The notes under the pieces were generated by a model. The model made no database searches, was not told where the DNA came from, and saw only the letters and a list, made by a program, of their open reading frames with translations. A program made the position numbers and the translations under genes. This document shows positions 49,067-59,100 of a stretch of DNA of 64,000 nt, in pieces. Source of the DNA: Opitutaceae bacterium (GTDB taxonomy: Bacteria; Verrucomicrobiota; Verrucomicrobiia; Opitutales; Opitutaceae). The stretch covers positions 106,186-170,185 of the forward strand of contig JAEUGY010000016.1 of the NCBI GenBank assembly GCA_016794625.1, in the 5' to 3' direction. Position 1 is the first letter of the stretch. Every line of letters begins with the position of its first letter.

Positions 49067-52000
49067 ATGCCTTCCTCCCCCGCTGTCACGGTGCGTCGCG
49101 AATCCGTGATCCTGCCGACCTACGTGCCGGACGTCCCGGATCGGTACCCCATGTTCCTCGACCGGCGGGTCTACCAGGGGTCGAGCGGTCGGGTCTACCC
49201 GCTGCCGTGCACGGTGCGCATCGCCGAGCAGCCGGTGCCGCGGGCCTGGCAGGCGGTCTTTCTCGAAAACGAGTATGTGCAGGTGATGCTGCTGCCGGAG
49301 CTGGGGGGGCGGATCCACCGGCTGCTCGACAAGACCAACGGCTACGACGCCCTCTATCATCAGGCGGTGATCAAACCGGCCTTGGTGGGTCTGGCCGGGC
49401 CGTGGTGCAGCGGGGGCATCGAGTTCAACTGGCCGCAGCACCATCGTCCATCGACGACGTGGCCGACCACGGTCGCGGTGGAGCGCGAGCGCAGCGGCGC
49501 GGTCACGGTCTGGATGAGCGAACACGACCCGATGTCCCGGATGAAGGGCATGCACGGGGTGCGTCTGCACCCGGGGCGCTCGCTGCTGGAGCTGCGGGTG
49601 CGGGCCTACAATCGCACGGTCGACGTGCAGACGTTTCTGTGGTGGGCGAATGTCGCCACGCGGGTGCATGCGGGTTACCAGGCGTTCTTTCCCCCGGACA
49701 CGACCGTGGTCGCCGACCACGCGCGGCGGGCTCTGAGCCGGTTTCCGTGTTCACAGGGTCACTACTACGGGGTTGACTACGCGCGCCGTGGGCGCTCCGG
49801 GGTGCCGGCGGCGGAGCGGCCGCGGCTGTTTCCGCCGGTGCACGAGGGGTCGGCGGGGGTACGCGCCGGCGCGGAGGGTGGCATCCCGGCGAGCCGGCCG
49901 GATGACCTGTCCTGGTATGCGAACATCCCGGTGCCGACGTCCTACATGGCGGTGGGTTCGTCGGGCGATTTCGCCGGCGGCTACGATCATGTGGCCGGCG
50001 CGGGGCTGGTCCATGTGGCCAATCACCACATCGCGCCGGGCAAGAAGGTCTGGACGTGGGGGAATCATGAATTTGGATACGCCTGGGATCGCAATCTGAC
50101 CGATCCGGACGCGGACGGCGTGTGTGCTCCCTACATGGAGCTGATGGCCGGGGTCTACACCGACAACCAGCCGGACTTTTCCTTCCTGCAACCGGGAGAA
50201 ACCAAGGCCTGGACGCAGGGGTGGTACCCGGTCCGCGCGCTGGGCCCGGCCCACGCGGCCACGGTGGACGCGGCATTGCATGTCCGGCTCGACGGGCGCG
50301 CCTTGCAGGTCCGGGTCGCCGTCACCGCCCGGCATCGCGCCGCCGTGGTCCGGGTGGAGACGCCGGCCGGGCGGGTGGCCTCCTGGACGCGTACCCTGGC
50401 GCCCGACCGGCCGGGGTGCTTTGACCTGCGTTCCCGGGTGGCCCTGCGTCCGGGGGAGGTCACCGTGCGGGTGCTGACCGCAGAGGGGCGCACCCTCGTC
50501 TGCCATACGCCGGCGCCGCCGGCGGAGGGACCCATGCCCGCGCCGGCCGCGGCGCCACCTTGGCCGAGGGAGGTCGTGGGTGGGGACGAACTGTTTCTCA
50601 TCGGTCAGCATCTGGAGCAGTACCGGCACGCCACCCGGCGGCCGGAGGAGTACTGGCGGGAGGGGCTGCGTCGCGATCCCGGCGACAGTCGGTGTCACCT
50701 CGCCCTCGGTCGCTGGCATCTGCGGCGCGGGGAACCTTTCGAGGCCGAAACTCACCTGCGGGCCAGCATCGCACGGCAGGTGGCGCGCAATGCGAATCCC
50801 TACGATGGCGAGGCTTACTACCAGCTGGGGTGCTGCCTGCGGCAGCAGGAATGGCTGCGCGCCGCCGATGCGACGTGGCCCGCCGGGGCCGGCGCGCCGG
50901 GGCTCGCCGGGGCCTATGCGGCGTTTTACAAGGCTACGTGGAACGAGGCCTGGCAGTCGGCGGGGTTTCACGCTCTGGCCGAGATCGACTGTTGGCGCGG
51001 CGACTGGCCCGCCGCCCTCGACCATCTGGACCGGGCGCTGGCGCGCAATACCGACCACCTGAAGGCGCGCGATCTCAAGGTGGTCGTGCTGCGGCGGCTT
51101 GGGCGTCACCGAGAAGCCGCTACGCTGCTGCGTGCCACGCTGGCGCTCGATCCGCTCGACGCCTGGGCCCGCGCCCTCGCGGGCCGGGATCCCGGGGGCG
51201 ACGCCCAGGTGCGGCTCGACCTCGCCCACGATGGGCTGCGCGCCGGCCTGTTTGACGACGCGCTCGCGTGGCTGGACTCGGCTCCGGCGGGCGACCCGGC
51301 GCGTCCCGACGGTTCGCTCGGGGCGGAGGCAATGGTGCACCGCACGCGCGCGTGGATCGTGCACCTGCGGGGCCGCTTTGCCCACGCCGCCCCGCGGCCG
51401 GCCGCCACGCTGGCCGCGGTGCGGCGGCACCTGGCGGCAGCGGCCCGGGCGCGGCCCGACTACGACTTCCCGAGCCGGCTGGAGGACATCGCGGTGCTGC
51501 AATTTGCCCAGCGGGTCGCGCCAAGGGATGCCGGTGCGGCCTGCGCCCTGGGTCACCTGTTCTTTGACCGGCGGCGGCCATCCGAGGCCATCGCTCTCTG
51601 GGAACGTGCGGTCCGGCTCGACCCGGGGCTGGCCGTCGCCTGGCGCAACCTCGGCATCGCCTACTTCAATGTCACCCGGCAGCCGGCCCGGGCGCGGCGC
51701 GCCTACGCGGCCGCGCGGCGCGCCGATCCCACCAACGCACGGCTGGTCTATGAACGGGACCAGCTGGGCCAGCGTCTCGGGGAGTCGCCGGCACAGCGGT
51801 TGCGCGTATTGGATCGGGAACGGGCGTTGGTGGAACAGCGCGACGATCTCGCGCTGGAGTACGGCGCGCTCTGTCTGCAGGTGGGTCGGCTGGAAGCGGC
51901 GCGCGCCGTGATCACCGGGCGACGGTTTCAGCCGTGGGAAGGCGGCGAGGGTCTGGCGCTCGCGCTGCATGTGCGCACGCACCTGGCGCTGGGACGCCGG

Positions 52001-52564
52001 GCGCTGGCGGCGGGCGACGCCCGCGGGGCGGTCGCCGCCTGCACGGAGGCGCTCGCCGTGCCCGGCCACCTCGGGGAGGCGCGCCACCTCTTGTCCCATC
52101 CCTGCGAGGTCCACCTCTGGCTGGGCCGCGCCCTCGCCGCCGCCGGGGACCACGCCGCTGCGCGGCAGCAATGGGCCGCCGCCGTGGCGATGCCGGGCGG
52201 TCCCCGCTCGCTCCTCTCCGGCGCGGAACCCGAGCAGGCCGGATTCGCCGCCCTCGCCCTGCGGCACCTCGGCCGGCCGGCCGGGGCCCGGCGTCTGCTG
52301 CTCGCGCTGCTCGATCATGCGCGCGCGCTGGCCGCGGCGCCCGCCACGGTGGACTACTTTGCCACGTCCCTCCCGACGCTGCTGCTCTTCGACGACGACC
52401 TCGCCGCGCGCCAGCGATTGCGCGCCCGGGTGCTGGAAGCGCAGGCCCTGCTCGGGCTCGGCCGCACGGCCTCCGGCCGCGCGCGCCTGCGCGCCGTCCT
52501 GCGGCGCGATCCCGGCCACGCGCGGGCCGCCGATCTGCTCGCCACCTCTCTCCCCACGCCATGA
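49067..52564 (+). CDS. DUF5107 domain protein with TPR-rich C-terminal half
   Basis: A 1165-residue protein without an evident signal peptide. The first ~330 residues match DUF5107, an aldose-epimerase-like beta-sandwich: FLENEYVQVMLLPELGGRIH, AGPWCSGGIEFNWPQHH, PTTVAVERERSG, FLWWANVATRVHAGY. A linker and a beta domain follow. From about residue 520 many TPR units take over (e.g. DSRCHLALGRWHLRRGEPFE, VAWRNLGIAYFNVTRQPARA). DUF5107/TPR proteins occur in glycan-use loci of Bacteroidetes and Verrucomicrobia and are thought to act on or bind sugars. It is six bases upstream of the GH2 gene. Confidence 0.88.
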   Translation: MPSSPAVTVRRESVILPTYVPDVPDRYPMFLDRRVYQGSSGRVYPLPCTVRIAEQPVPRAWQAVFLENEYVQVMLLPELGGRIHRLLDKTNGYDALYHQAVIKPALVGLAGPWCSGGIEFNWPQHHRPSTTWPTTVAVERERSGAVTVWMSEHDPMSRMKGMHGVRLHPGRSLLELRVRAYNRTVDVQTFLWWANVATRVHAGYQAFFPPDTTVVADHARRALSRFPCSQGHYYGVDYARRGRSGVPAAERPRLFPPVHEGSAGVRAGAEGGIPASRPDDLSWYANIPVPTSYMAVGSSGDFAGGYDHVAGAGLVHVANHHIAPGKKVWTWGNHEFGYAWDRNLTDPDADGVCAPYMELMAGVYTDNQPDFSFLQPGETKAWTQGWYPVRALGPAHAATVDAALHVRLDGRALQVRVAVTARHRAAVVRVETPAGRVASWTRTLAPDRPGCFDLRSRVALRPGEVTVRVLTAEGRTLVCHTPAPPAEGPMPAPAAAPPWPREVVGGDELFLIGQHLEQYRHATRRPEEYWREGLRRDPGDSRCHLALGRWHLRRGEPFEAETHLRASIARQVARNANPYDGEAYYQLGCCLRQQEWLRAADATWPAGAGAPGLAGAYAAFYKATWNEAWQSAGFHALAEIDCWRGDWPAALDHLDRALARNTDHLKARDLKVVVLRRLGRHREAATLLRATLALDPLDAWARALAGRDPGGDAQVRLDLAHDGLRAGLFDDALAWLDSAPAGDPARPDGSLGAEAMVHRTRAWIVHLRGRFAHAAPRPAATLAAVRRHLAAAARARPDYDFPSRLEDIAVLQFAQRVAPRDAGAACALGHLFFDRRRPSEAIALWERAVRLDPGLAVAWRNLGIAYFNVTRQPARARRAYAAARRADPTNARLVYERDQLGQRLGESPAQRLRVLDRERALVEQRDDLALEYGALCLQVGRLEAARAVITGRRFQPWEGGEGLALALHVRTHLALGRRALAAGDARGAVAACTEALAVPGHLGEARHLLSHPCEVHLWLGRALAAAGDHAAARQQWAAAVAMPGGPRSLLSGAEPEQAGFAALALRHLGRPAGARRLLLALLDHARALAAAPATVDYFATSLPTLLLFDDDLAARQRLRARVLEAQALLGLGRTASGRARLRAVLRRDPGHARAADLLATSLPTP

Positions 52565-52570
52565 AACGCC

Positions 52571-55381
52571 ATGATCCTGCCCCGTCTCCCTGTCTGGCTG
52601 GCCTGCCTTCTCCCGTTCACCATGGTCGCCGCTGAACGCCTGTCCCTGTCGGGGACCTGGCACGTGGCGCTCGACCCCGGCGACGCCGGTCGCGCCGAGC
52701 GGTGGTTCACGCGCGACCTGTCCCAGCCGATCGAACTGCCCGGATCGCTTCCCGACGCGCGGCTTGGCCAACCCGTGACGGTGGAGACGCCCTGGATCGG
52801 CGGCATCTTCGACCGCTCCTTCTTCACCGAACCCGAATTCGCCCCCTACCGCCGGCCGGGCGCGGTCAAGGTGCCGTTCTGGCTGCAACCAGAAACCCAC
52901 TACGTGGGCGCGGCCTGGTACCAGCGGTCGGTCACGTTGCCGGCGGCGTGGGCCGGGCGTCGGATCACCCTGCTGCTGGAGCGGCCGCACTGGCGTACGA
53001 CGGTCTGGCTGGACGGGCGCGAGCTCGGCTCCGGCGACGCCAACGGGGTGGCGCACACCTTCGAACTCGGTTCCGAGGCCTCTCCGGGACCGCACCGGCT
53101 GACCGTCTGCGTCGACAACCGCAACGTGCCCGACCTGGGCGAGAATTCCCACAGCATCTCCGACCACACGCAGGGCACGTGGAATGGGATCGTCGGCCGG
53201 ATCGAGCTGGTGGCGACCGCGCCGGTCTGGATCGAGGACCTCGAAATCCGCACCGACTTCGCCGCCCGCACCGCCACCGTGCGCGGTCGTCTGGGCCGGA
53301 CCGCCGGCCAGGCCTGGCCCGCCTCGGTCGAACTCAGCAGTCCCACGGCGGCCGGCGCCCCGGTCCACGCCCCGGTCTCCGAGCAGGGCGCCTATGTGGC
53401 GGTGGTGGCCTTTGGCGCCGAGGCGGCGGCCTGGGACGAATTCACCCCGGCGCTGCACCGGCTCACCGCGGTCCTCGCGAACGGCGAGCGCCGCGAGCAG
53501 ACCTTTGGCTTTCGCGAAATCCGGGCCGAGGGTCGGCAACTGCGGATCAACGGGCGTCCGCTCTTCCTGCGCGGCACGCTGGACTGCGCCATTTTCCCGC
53601 GGACGGGTCATCCGCCGACGGACGTGGCGAGCTGGCGGCGGGTGCTCGAAGTGGTCCGGGCGCACGGGCTCAACCATGTGCGCTACCATTCCTGGTGTCC
53701 CCCGGAGGCGGCCTTCGCCGCCGCCGACGAGCTCGGTGTGTACCTGCAGGTCGAGGCGGGAGTCTGGCCGAATCACTCCACGACGCTCGGTGACGGTAAG
53801 CCGGTCGACGCCTGGCTCGAGGCCGAGTCGGAGCGCATGCTGCGCGCCTACGGCAACCATCCTTCGTTCGTCATCTTCTGCGCCGGCAACGAGCCGGGCG
53901 GGCCGCGGCATCCGGCCTGGCTCTCGGACTGGGTGGAGCGGCGCAAGGCACGCGACCCGAACCGGCTCTACACCGCCGGGGCCGGTTGGCCCGAGGTGCC
54001 GGAGAGCGATTTCCACAGTCGGTCCGAACCGCGCATCCAGAGCTGGGGCGAGGGCCTGAACTCCCGGATCAACGCCCTCGCGCCCGAGACGCGCACCGAC
54101 TACGCGGACTTCGTGCGCCAGCGCACCGCGCCGGTCGTCTCCCACGAGATCGGGCAATGGTGTGTGTATCCCAACTACGCCGAGCTGCCGAAGTACACGG
54201 GTTACCTCAAGCCGCGCAACCTCGAGATTTTCCGGGACGCCCTGGTCGCGAGCGGCATGGGCGCGCAGGCGCGCGACTTCCTCCACGCTTCGGGCCGGCT
54301 GCAGGTCCTTTGTTACAAGGAGGACATCGAATCCGCCCTGCGCACGCCCGAGATGGGCGGGTTTCAGCTGCTCGGTCTGCAGGACTTCAGCGGGCAGGGC
54401 ACGGCCCTGGTCGGGGTGGTGGATGCCTTCTGGGAGAGCAAGGGGTACGTTTCCCCGGAGGAATTCCGGCGCTTCTGCTCCAGCACCGTGCCACTCGCCC
54501 GGCTCGACAAACGGGTCTTCACCACCGAGGAGCAACTGGTGGCCGACGTGGAGGTGGCCCACTTTGGGCCCGCGCCGCTGGCCGCGGCGCCGGCGTCCTG
54601 GCGGTGCGTGGCGGACGACGGCCGGGTGGTCGCGCGCGGGGCGTTCGCGCCCCGGACGCTCGCCGTGGGGGCGGCCCAGTCGCTCGGCCGGGTCGAGCTC
54701 GCGCTCGACGCGATTCCGGCGCCGGCCCGGTACCGGTTCATGGTGAGCCTTGACGGCACGCCGTATGAGAATGATTGGGACATCTGGGTCTATCCGCCCG
54801 CAGCCCGGGTGGTGACGCCGCTCCCGGCCGGTGTGACCTTGGCCACCCGGCTCGACGCGGGGGTGGAAGCGCGCCTCGCAGCCGGGGAGGCGGTGTGGCT
54901 GATGGTTCCTCCCGCCAAGGTGCGTCCGGATGCGAAGAAGGGGAAAATCGCACTCGGGTTCTCGAGCATCTTCTGGAACACCGCGTGGACGAACGGCCAG
55001 GCGCCCCACACCCTCGGTGTGCTGTGCGATCCGGCGTCGCCCGCGCTCGCCGCCTTTCCCACCGAAGCCCACAGCAACTGGCAGTGGTGGTACGTGCTCC
55101 GCGAGTCCGCGCCGATGATCCTGCAAGGCCTGCCGGGCGGCGTGCAGCCGATTATCCAGGTGGTCGACGATTGGTTCACCCACCGTAAACTCGCCCTCGC
55201 CTTCGCCGTGCGGGTCGGTCCCGGCCGCCTGCTGGTCACGAGCGTCGACTTGCGCGACGCGGTCCTCGACCCCGTCCGGCGTCAACTGCGCGCCAGCCTG
55301 CTGGCCTACGCCGCCAGCCCTCGGTTCGACCCCGCCACGTCGGCCACGGTCGAGCAGGTGCGCTCGGTGCTGGTGCCCTGA
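52571..55381 (+). CDS. Secreted glycoside hydrolase family 2 protein
   Basis: A 936-residue protein with a signal peptide (PVWLACLLPFTMVAAE). A jelly-roll sugar-binding domain (LSLSGTWHVALDPG, AAWYQRSVTLP, RPHWRTTVWLDGRELG) and an Ig-like domain precede a TIM barrel. FCAGNEPGG contains the Glu at the acid/base position and SHEIGQW the likely nucleophile Glu. A further beta domain and a C-terminal extension (from about residue 640) follow. GH2 enzymes cleave beta-galactosides, beta-mannosides or beta-glucuronides; the specificity cannot be read here. It is co-transcribed with the DUF5107 gene under the AraC regulator. Confidence 0.9.
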   Translation: MILPRLPVWLACLLPFTMVAAERLSLSGTWHVALDPGDAGRAERWFTRDLSQPIELPGSLPDARLGQPVTVETPWIGGIFDRSFFTEPEFAPYRRPGAVKVPFWLQPETHYVGAAWYQRSVTLPAAWAGRRITLLLERPHWRTTVWLDGRELGSGDANGVAHTFELGSEASPGPHRLTVCVDNRNVPDLGENSHSISDHTQGTWNGIVGRIELVATAPVWIEDLEIRTDFAARTATVRGRLGRTAGQAWPASVELSSPTAAGAPVHAPVSEQGAYVAVVAFGAEAAAWDEFTPALHRLTAVLANGERREQTFGFREIRAEGRQLRINGRPLFLRGTLDCAIFPRTGHPPTDVASWRRVLEVVRAHGLNHVRYHSWCPPEAAFAAADELGVYLQVEAGVWPNHSTTLGDGKPVDAWLEAESERMLRAYGNHPSFVIFCAGNEPGGPRHPAWLSDWVERRKARDPNRLYTAGAGWPEVPESDFHSRSEPRIQSWGEGLNSRINALAPETRTDYADFVRQRTAPVVSHEIGQWCVYPNYAELPKYTGYLKPRNLEIFRDALVASGMGAQARDFLHASGRLQVLCYKEDIESALRTPEMGGFQLLGLQDFSGQGTALVGVVDAFWESKGYVSPEEFRRFCSSTVPLARLDKRVFTTEEQLVADVEVAHFGPAPLAAAPASWRCVADDGRVVARGAFAPRTLAVGAAQSLGRVELALDAIPAPARYRFMVSLDGTPYENDWDIWVYPPAARVVTPLPAGVTLATRLDAGVEARLAAGEAVWLMVPPAKVRPDAKKGKIALGFSSIFWNTAWTNGQAPHTLGVLCDPASPALAAFPTEAHSNWQWWYVLRESAPMILQGLPGGVQPIIQVVDDWFTHRKLALAFAVRVGPGRLLVTSVDLRDAVLDPVRRQLRASLLAYAASPRFDPATSATVEQVRSVLVP

Positions 55382-55536
55382 GGGTGCACCGGGCCGGGAA
55401 CCCTCGCCAAACCAGCTCTTTCCGCGGAAATTCTGCGCCCGAACGGTAAGAAAGTGTGAAGGTGGCGCCCGCACGAGGTTCCCTCTTGCGTCGCCGGGGG
55501 CGTTGCTCTCGTAGGAAGGGACCGATTGCACCTGCC

Positions 55537-56175
55537 ATGTCCTTTCTCTTCCAGATCCTCCTGACGATCCCGCCGCGGACGCCTCGTTGGGGATTGCTCG
55601 GATGGGTGTTTTTGGGGGTTTTCTTCCTAACTAATTCACTGAAGGCGCTTTCAGTCATTCCCCCTTCGTTTCCGGAGCTGGTGGCCAACGCCGAGCAGGT
55701 GGTGCGGATCAAGGTGACCAAGGTCTCGAGTCGCTGGGATGTCACCTCGCACGGGCCGGTCATCCGGACCTACGTGGAGTGTGAGCCCCTGCGTACGCTG
55801 AAGGGCGTCGTGCCGGCGGCACTGACGCTGCGTTTTCTCGGGGGCCGGGTGGGCGACGAGGCCATGACCGTGGTCGACATGCCCCGGCTGGACGAGGGGC
55901 AGACGTACATTGTTTTCCTGGCTCAGAACGGCGAGGCGATGTGCCCGCTGGTCAGCGCCGGCCATGGCAGCTATCCGATTGTCACGGATACGGCCACGCA
56001 GGTGCAGCATGTCGCCCGCAGCAATTTCCAGCGCCTGCGGGCCGTCGACGATGTCGAGACTCCCGTCGTGACCCAGGCCTCGCATCCCGCCCTGCGCGCC
56101 TACTCGGGCCCGGGCCTGACGCGCGAAGCGTTTGAGGCCGCCATCGTGCAGGAAGTGGCGCGGGAAGGAAAATAG
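55537..56175 (+). CDS. Hypothetical secreted protein upstream of the matrixin-like protease
   Basis: A 212-residue protein from ATG 55537; an upstream in-frame start at 55456 adds a basic stretch that is unlikely. The N-terminus has a hydrophobic segment (WGLLGWVFLGVFFLTNSL) acting as signal or anchor. The body is beta-rich: LVANAEQVVRIKVTKVSSRW, GPVIRTYVECEPLRTLKG, QTYIVFLAQNGE. I do not recognise the family. The gene ends three bases before the protease gene, so the two are almost certainly one operon, perhaps a protease with an accessory or inhibitor protein (inference). Confidence 0.65.
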   Translation: MSFLFQILLTIPPRTPRWGLLGWVFLGVFFLTNSLKALSVIPPSFPELVANAEQVVRIKVTKVSSRWDVTSHGPVIRTYVECEPLRTLKGVVPAALTLRFLGGRVGDEAMTVVDMPRLDEGQTYIVFLAQNGEAMCPLVSAGHGSYPIVTDTATQVQHVARSNFQRLRAVDDVETPVVTQASHPALRAYSGPGLTREAFEAAIVQEVAREGK

Positions 56176-56178
56176 ACG

Positions 56179-59100
56179 ATGCGCTCGTTTGCCCGGGTCC
56201 TTGGCTGGCTGCTCGTCGTCTCGATGGTTTCGATTCCGGCCGCCCGGAGCTACGTGCTGGACAATCAACTCTGGCAAGGACCGACGGTCACGATGCAGCT
56301 GCAGCTGGATCCGACTCCGCTCGGCCGCACGCTGATCGATGGATCCACGTCGTGGGGACAGGTGGCCGAGGCCGCCCTCAACGACTGGAACGCCACCATG
56401 CAGCGCATGCAGTTCGGTGTGGTTCGCAACTCCACCGCGCTCCTTGGGCGGCCCAACGGCCTCAACAACGTCTTTTTCAGCAACACCGTTTACGGCGACG
56501 CCTGGGGCAGTGGCGTGGTCGGTGTCGCCATCACCTACACCAACTCGACGCGGCGGCTGGAGAGCGATGTCATCTTCAACTCCAATCGCTCCTGGGACTC
56601 CTACCGCGGCAACATGCGCGCGAGCCTGGATCTCAAGCGGGTCGCCTTGCACGAGTTCGGCCACGTGGTCGGGCTCGATCATCCCGACCAGTCGGGCCAG
56701 AGCGTCACGGCGATCATGAACAGCACGGTCGGCAACCTCGACAGCCTGGCGGCGGACGACCGGGCCGGTGCGGTCGCCGGGTACGGCGCGCCCTCCTCCG
56801 GGATCCCCCCGCCGACGATCGTCGGGGTCAGTTTCGTCTCGCCCGCCGCGGTGGGTTCGAGTGTGTCGTTCACCGTCACGGTCACCGGCACCGGACCGTT
56901 CACGTATCAGTGGTACAAGAACACGGTGCTGATCCCGGGCGCCACCGGCGTCACCTACACGTTGTCCAATGTCCAGGCGGGCGACGCCGGGAGCTACACG
57001 GTCACGGTCACCAACAGCGGCGGCGGCGCGACGAGTCTGCCCTCGGTCCTGGTCGTCTCGACCCCCATCCCGGTCATTGTGTCGCAGCCGGCCAGCCAAA
57101 CCGTGATTGTGGGCGGTTCAGCCTCGTTCACGGTCAGCGCCACTGGCAGCGGGGTGCTTTCCTATCAGTGGTACCGAAACAGCCTGTCCGTACCGGGCGC
57201 GACGGCGGCCACGCTCTCGCTCTCCAACATCCAGCTTGGCCAGGCCGGCAACTACACGGTCGTGGTCTCGAACGCCGGCGGCAGCGCCACGAGCAATGTC
57301 GCCACCCTCACGGTCAATCCGCCGCCGAGCCCTCCGGTCATCCTGTCGCATCCGGCGAGCCAGACGGCCATCGTCGGCGGATCGGTCACGCTGTCCGTCT
57401 CGGTCAGCGGCACCGCCCCGTTTGTCTACCAGTGGCTGCGCGATGGCGCGGTCATCTCCGGCGCGAGCGGCTCGAGTCTGGTGCTCAACAATCTGACGCT
57501 CTCCGACGCGGGTGGATACACGGTCGTGGTGACGAATGCCATCGGCAGCGTCACCAGCAACGCCGCCGTCATCAGCGTCAACTCGCTGCCGGTCGCCCCC
57601 TCGCTCAGCGGGTCGCCGACCAGCCGGACGGTCCAGGTCGGCACCGCCGTGTCCTTCTCCGTCATCGCCGGCGGCACCGCCCCGCTGACATTTGTCTGGC
57701 GCAAGAACGACGTGATCATCCCGGGCGCCGGCCAGGCCACCCTCTCGTTTCCCTCGGTCCAGACTTCCGACGCCGGCGTCTACACGGTCACGGTCAGCAA
57801 CAGCGCCGGCTCGGTCACGAGCCCGCCCGCCACCCTCACCGTCACGGTGCCCGCCACCGCCCCGGCCATCACCACGCCGCCGGCCAGCCAGTCCGTGCTC
57901 ACCGGCGCCTCTGTCACGTTCTCGGTCGCCGCCACCGGCACCACCCCGCTCTCGTATCAATGGCGCAAAGACGGGGTTCCGATCCCCGGAGCCACGGGGG
58001 CCATGCTGGTGCTCAACGCCGTCCAGGGGTCCGACGCCGGCGGCTACAGTGTCACGGTGAGCAACGCCGGCGGCACGGTGACGAGTCCGGTCGCAACGCT
58101 GACCGTGACGCTGCCGCCGACTTCGCCCGTCATCATCAGTCATCCGGTGGCCGTCTCCGCCTCCGTCGGTTCCACCGCCACCTTCAGCGTCACCGCCGGC
58201 GGCACCGCCCCGCTGCGCTACCAGTGGCGTCAGGGCAATGCGACGATTGCCGGCGCGACTCAGGCGACGTTCGCCATTGCGACCGTGCAGCTGACCGACG
58301 GCGGCAACTACTCGGTGGTGGTCAGCAACGCTCTGGGCTCGGTGACGTCGACGCCGGCATTCCTCACCGTGCTCGTCCCGGCCACGCCGCCGGTCATCCT
58401 GGTGCCGCCGTCCGGTTTGACCGTCACGGTCGGTGCCACCGTGACCCTTTCCGTGCAGGCCGGGGGCACCCAGCCGCTCTTTTATCAGTGGCGCCGGGGC
58501 GGGGTGGCGGTGCCGGCGGGCACGGGTACCTCGCTCGTCCTCCATCCGGTGCAGGCCACCGACGCCGGCAGTTACACCGTCACGGTGACCAATGCCGCGG
58601 GCAGCGTGACCAGCGCCCCCGTGTCGCTCGTCGTCAATCCCGCCGCGATCGCCCCGGTCATCACTGTTCCTCCCGCCTCCCAGACCGTGATGACGGGTGG
58701 CACGGCGACCTTCGCCGTGACGGCGACCGGCACCGCGCCGCTCACCTACCAGTGGCGTCACCAAAATGTGGATCTGCCCGGCGCGACCGGCTCCACGCTC
58801 ACGCTGACCGACCTTCAGGCCGCCAATGCGGGCGCCTACACCGTGGTCGTCGGCAACGCAGCAGGCACGGCGACCAGTCCGCCGGCGACGCTGGTGGTGT
58901 CCCCGCCCCTCGGCAGCCGCATCAGCAATGTGTCCATCCGCACCACCCTGGCCGCCAACCAGCCCCTCATTGTGGGCCTGAGCATGGCGGGCGGTTCGAA
59001 GCCGGTCCTCGTGCGTGCGGTGGGTCCCGGTCTCGCCGCGTTTGGTGTGGGCGATGCCATGACCGATCCGGAACTGGCCCTCTTTGGCGCCGGCCAGCTC

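Noticed and set aside
49751..55531. A 1926-codon open frame on the minus strand
   Set aside because: It lies opposite the DUF5107 and GH2 genes, whose plus-strand proteins have clear family motifs. The minus-strand translation is rich in Arg, Gly, Pro and His as expected from antisense of GC-rich codons and shows no domain.
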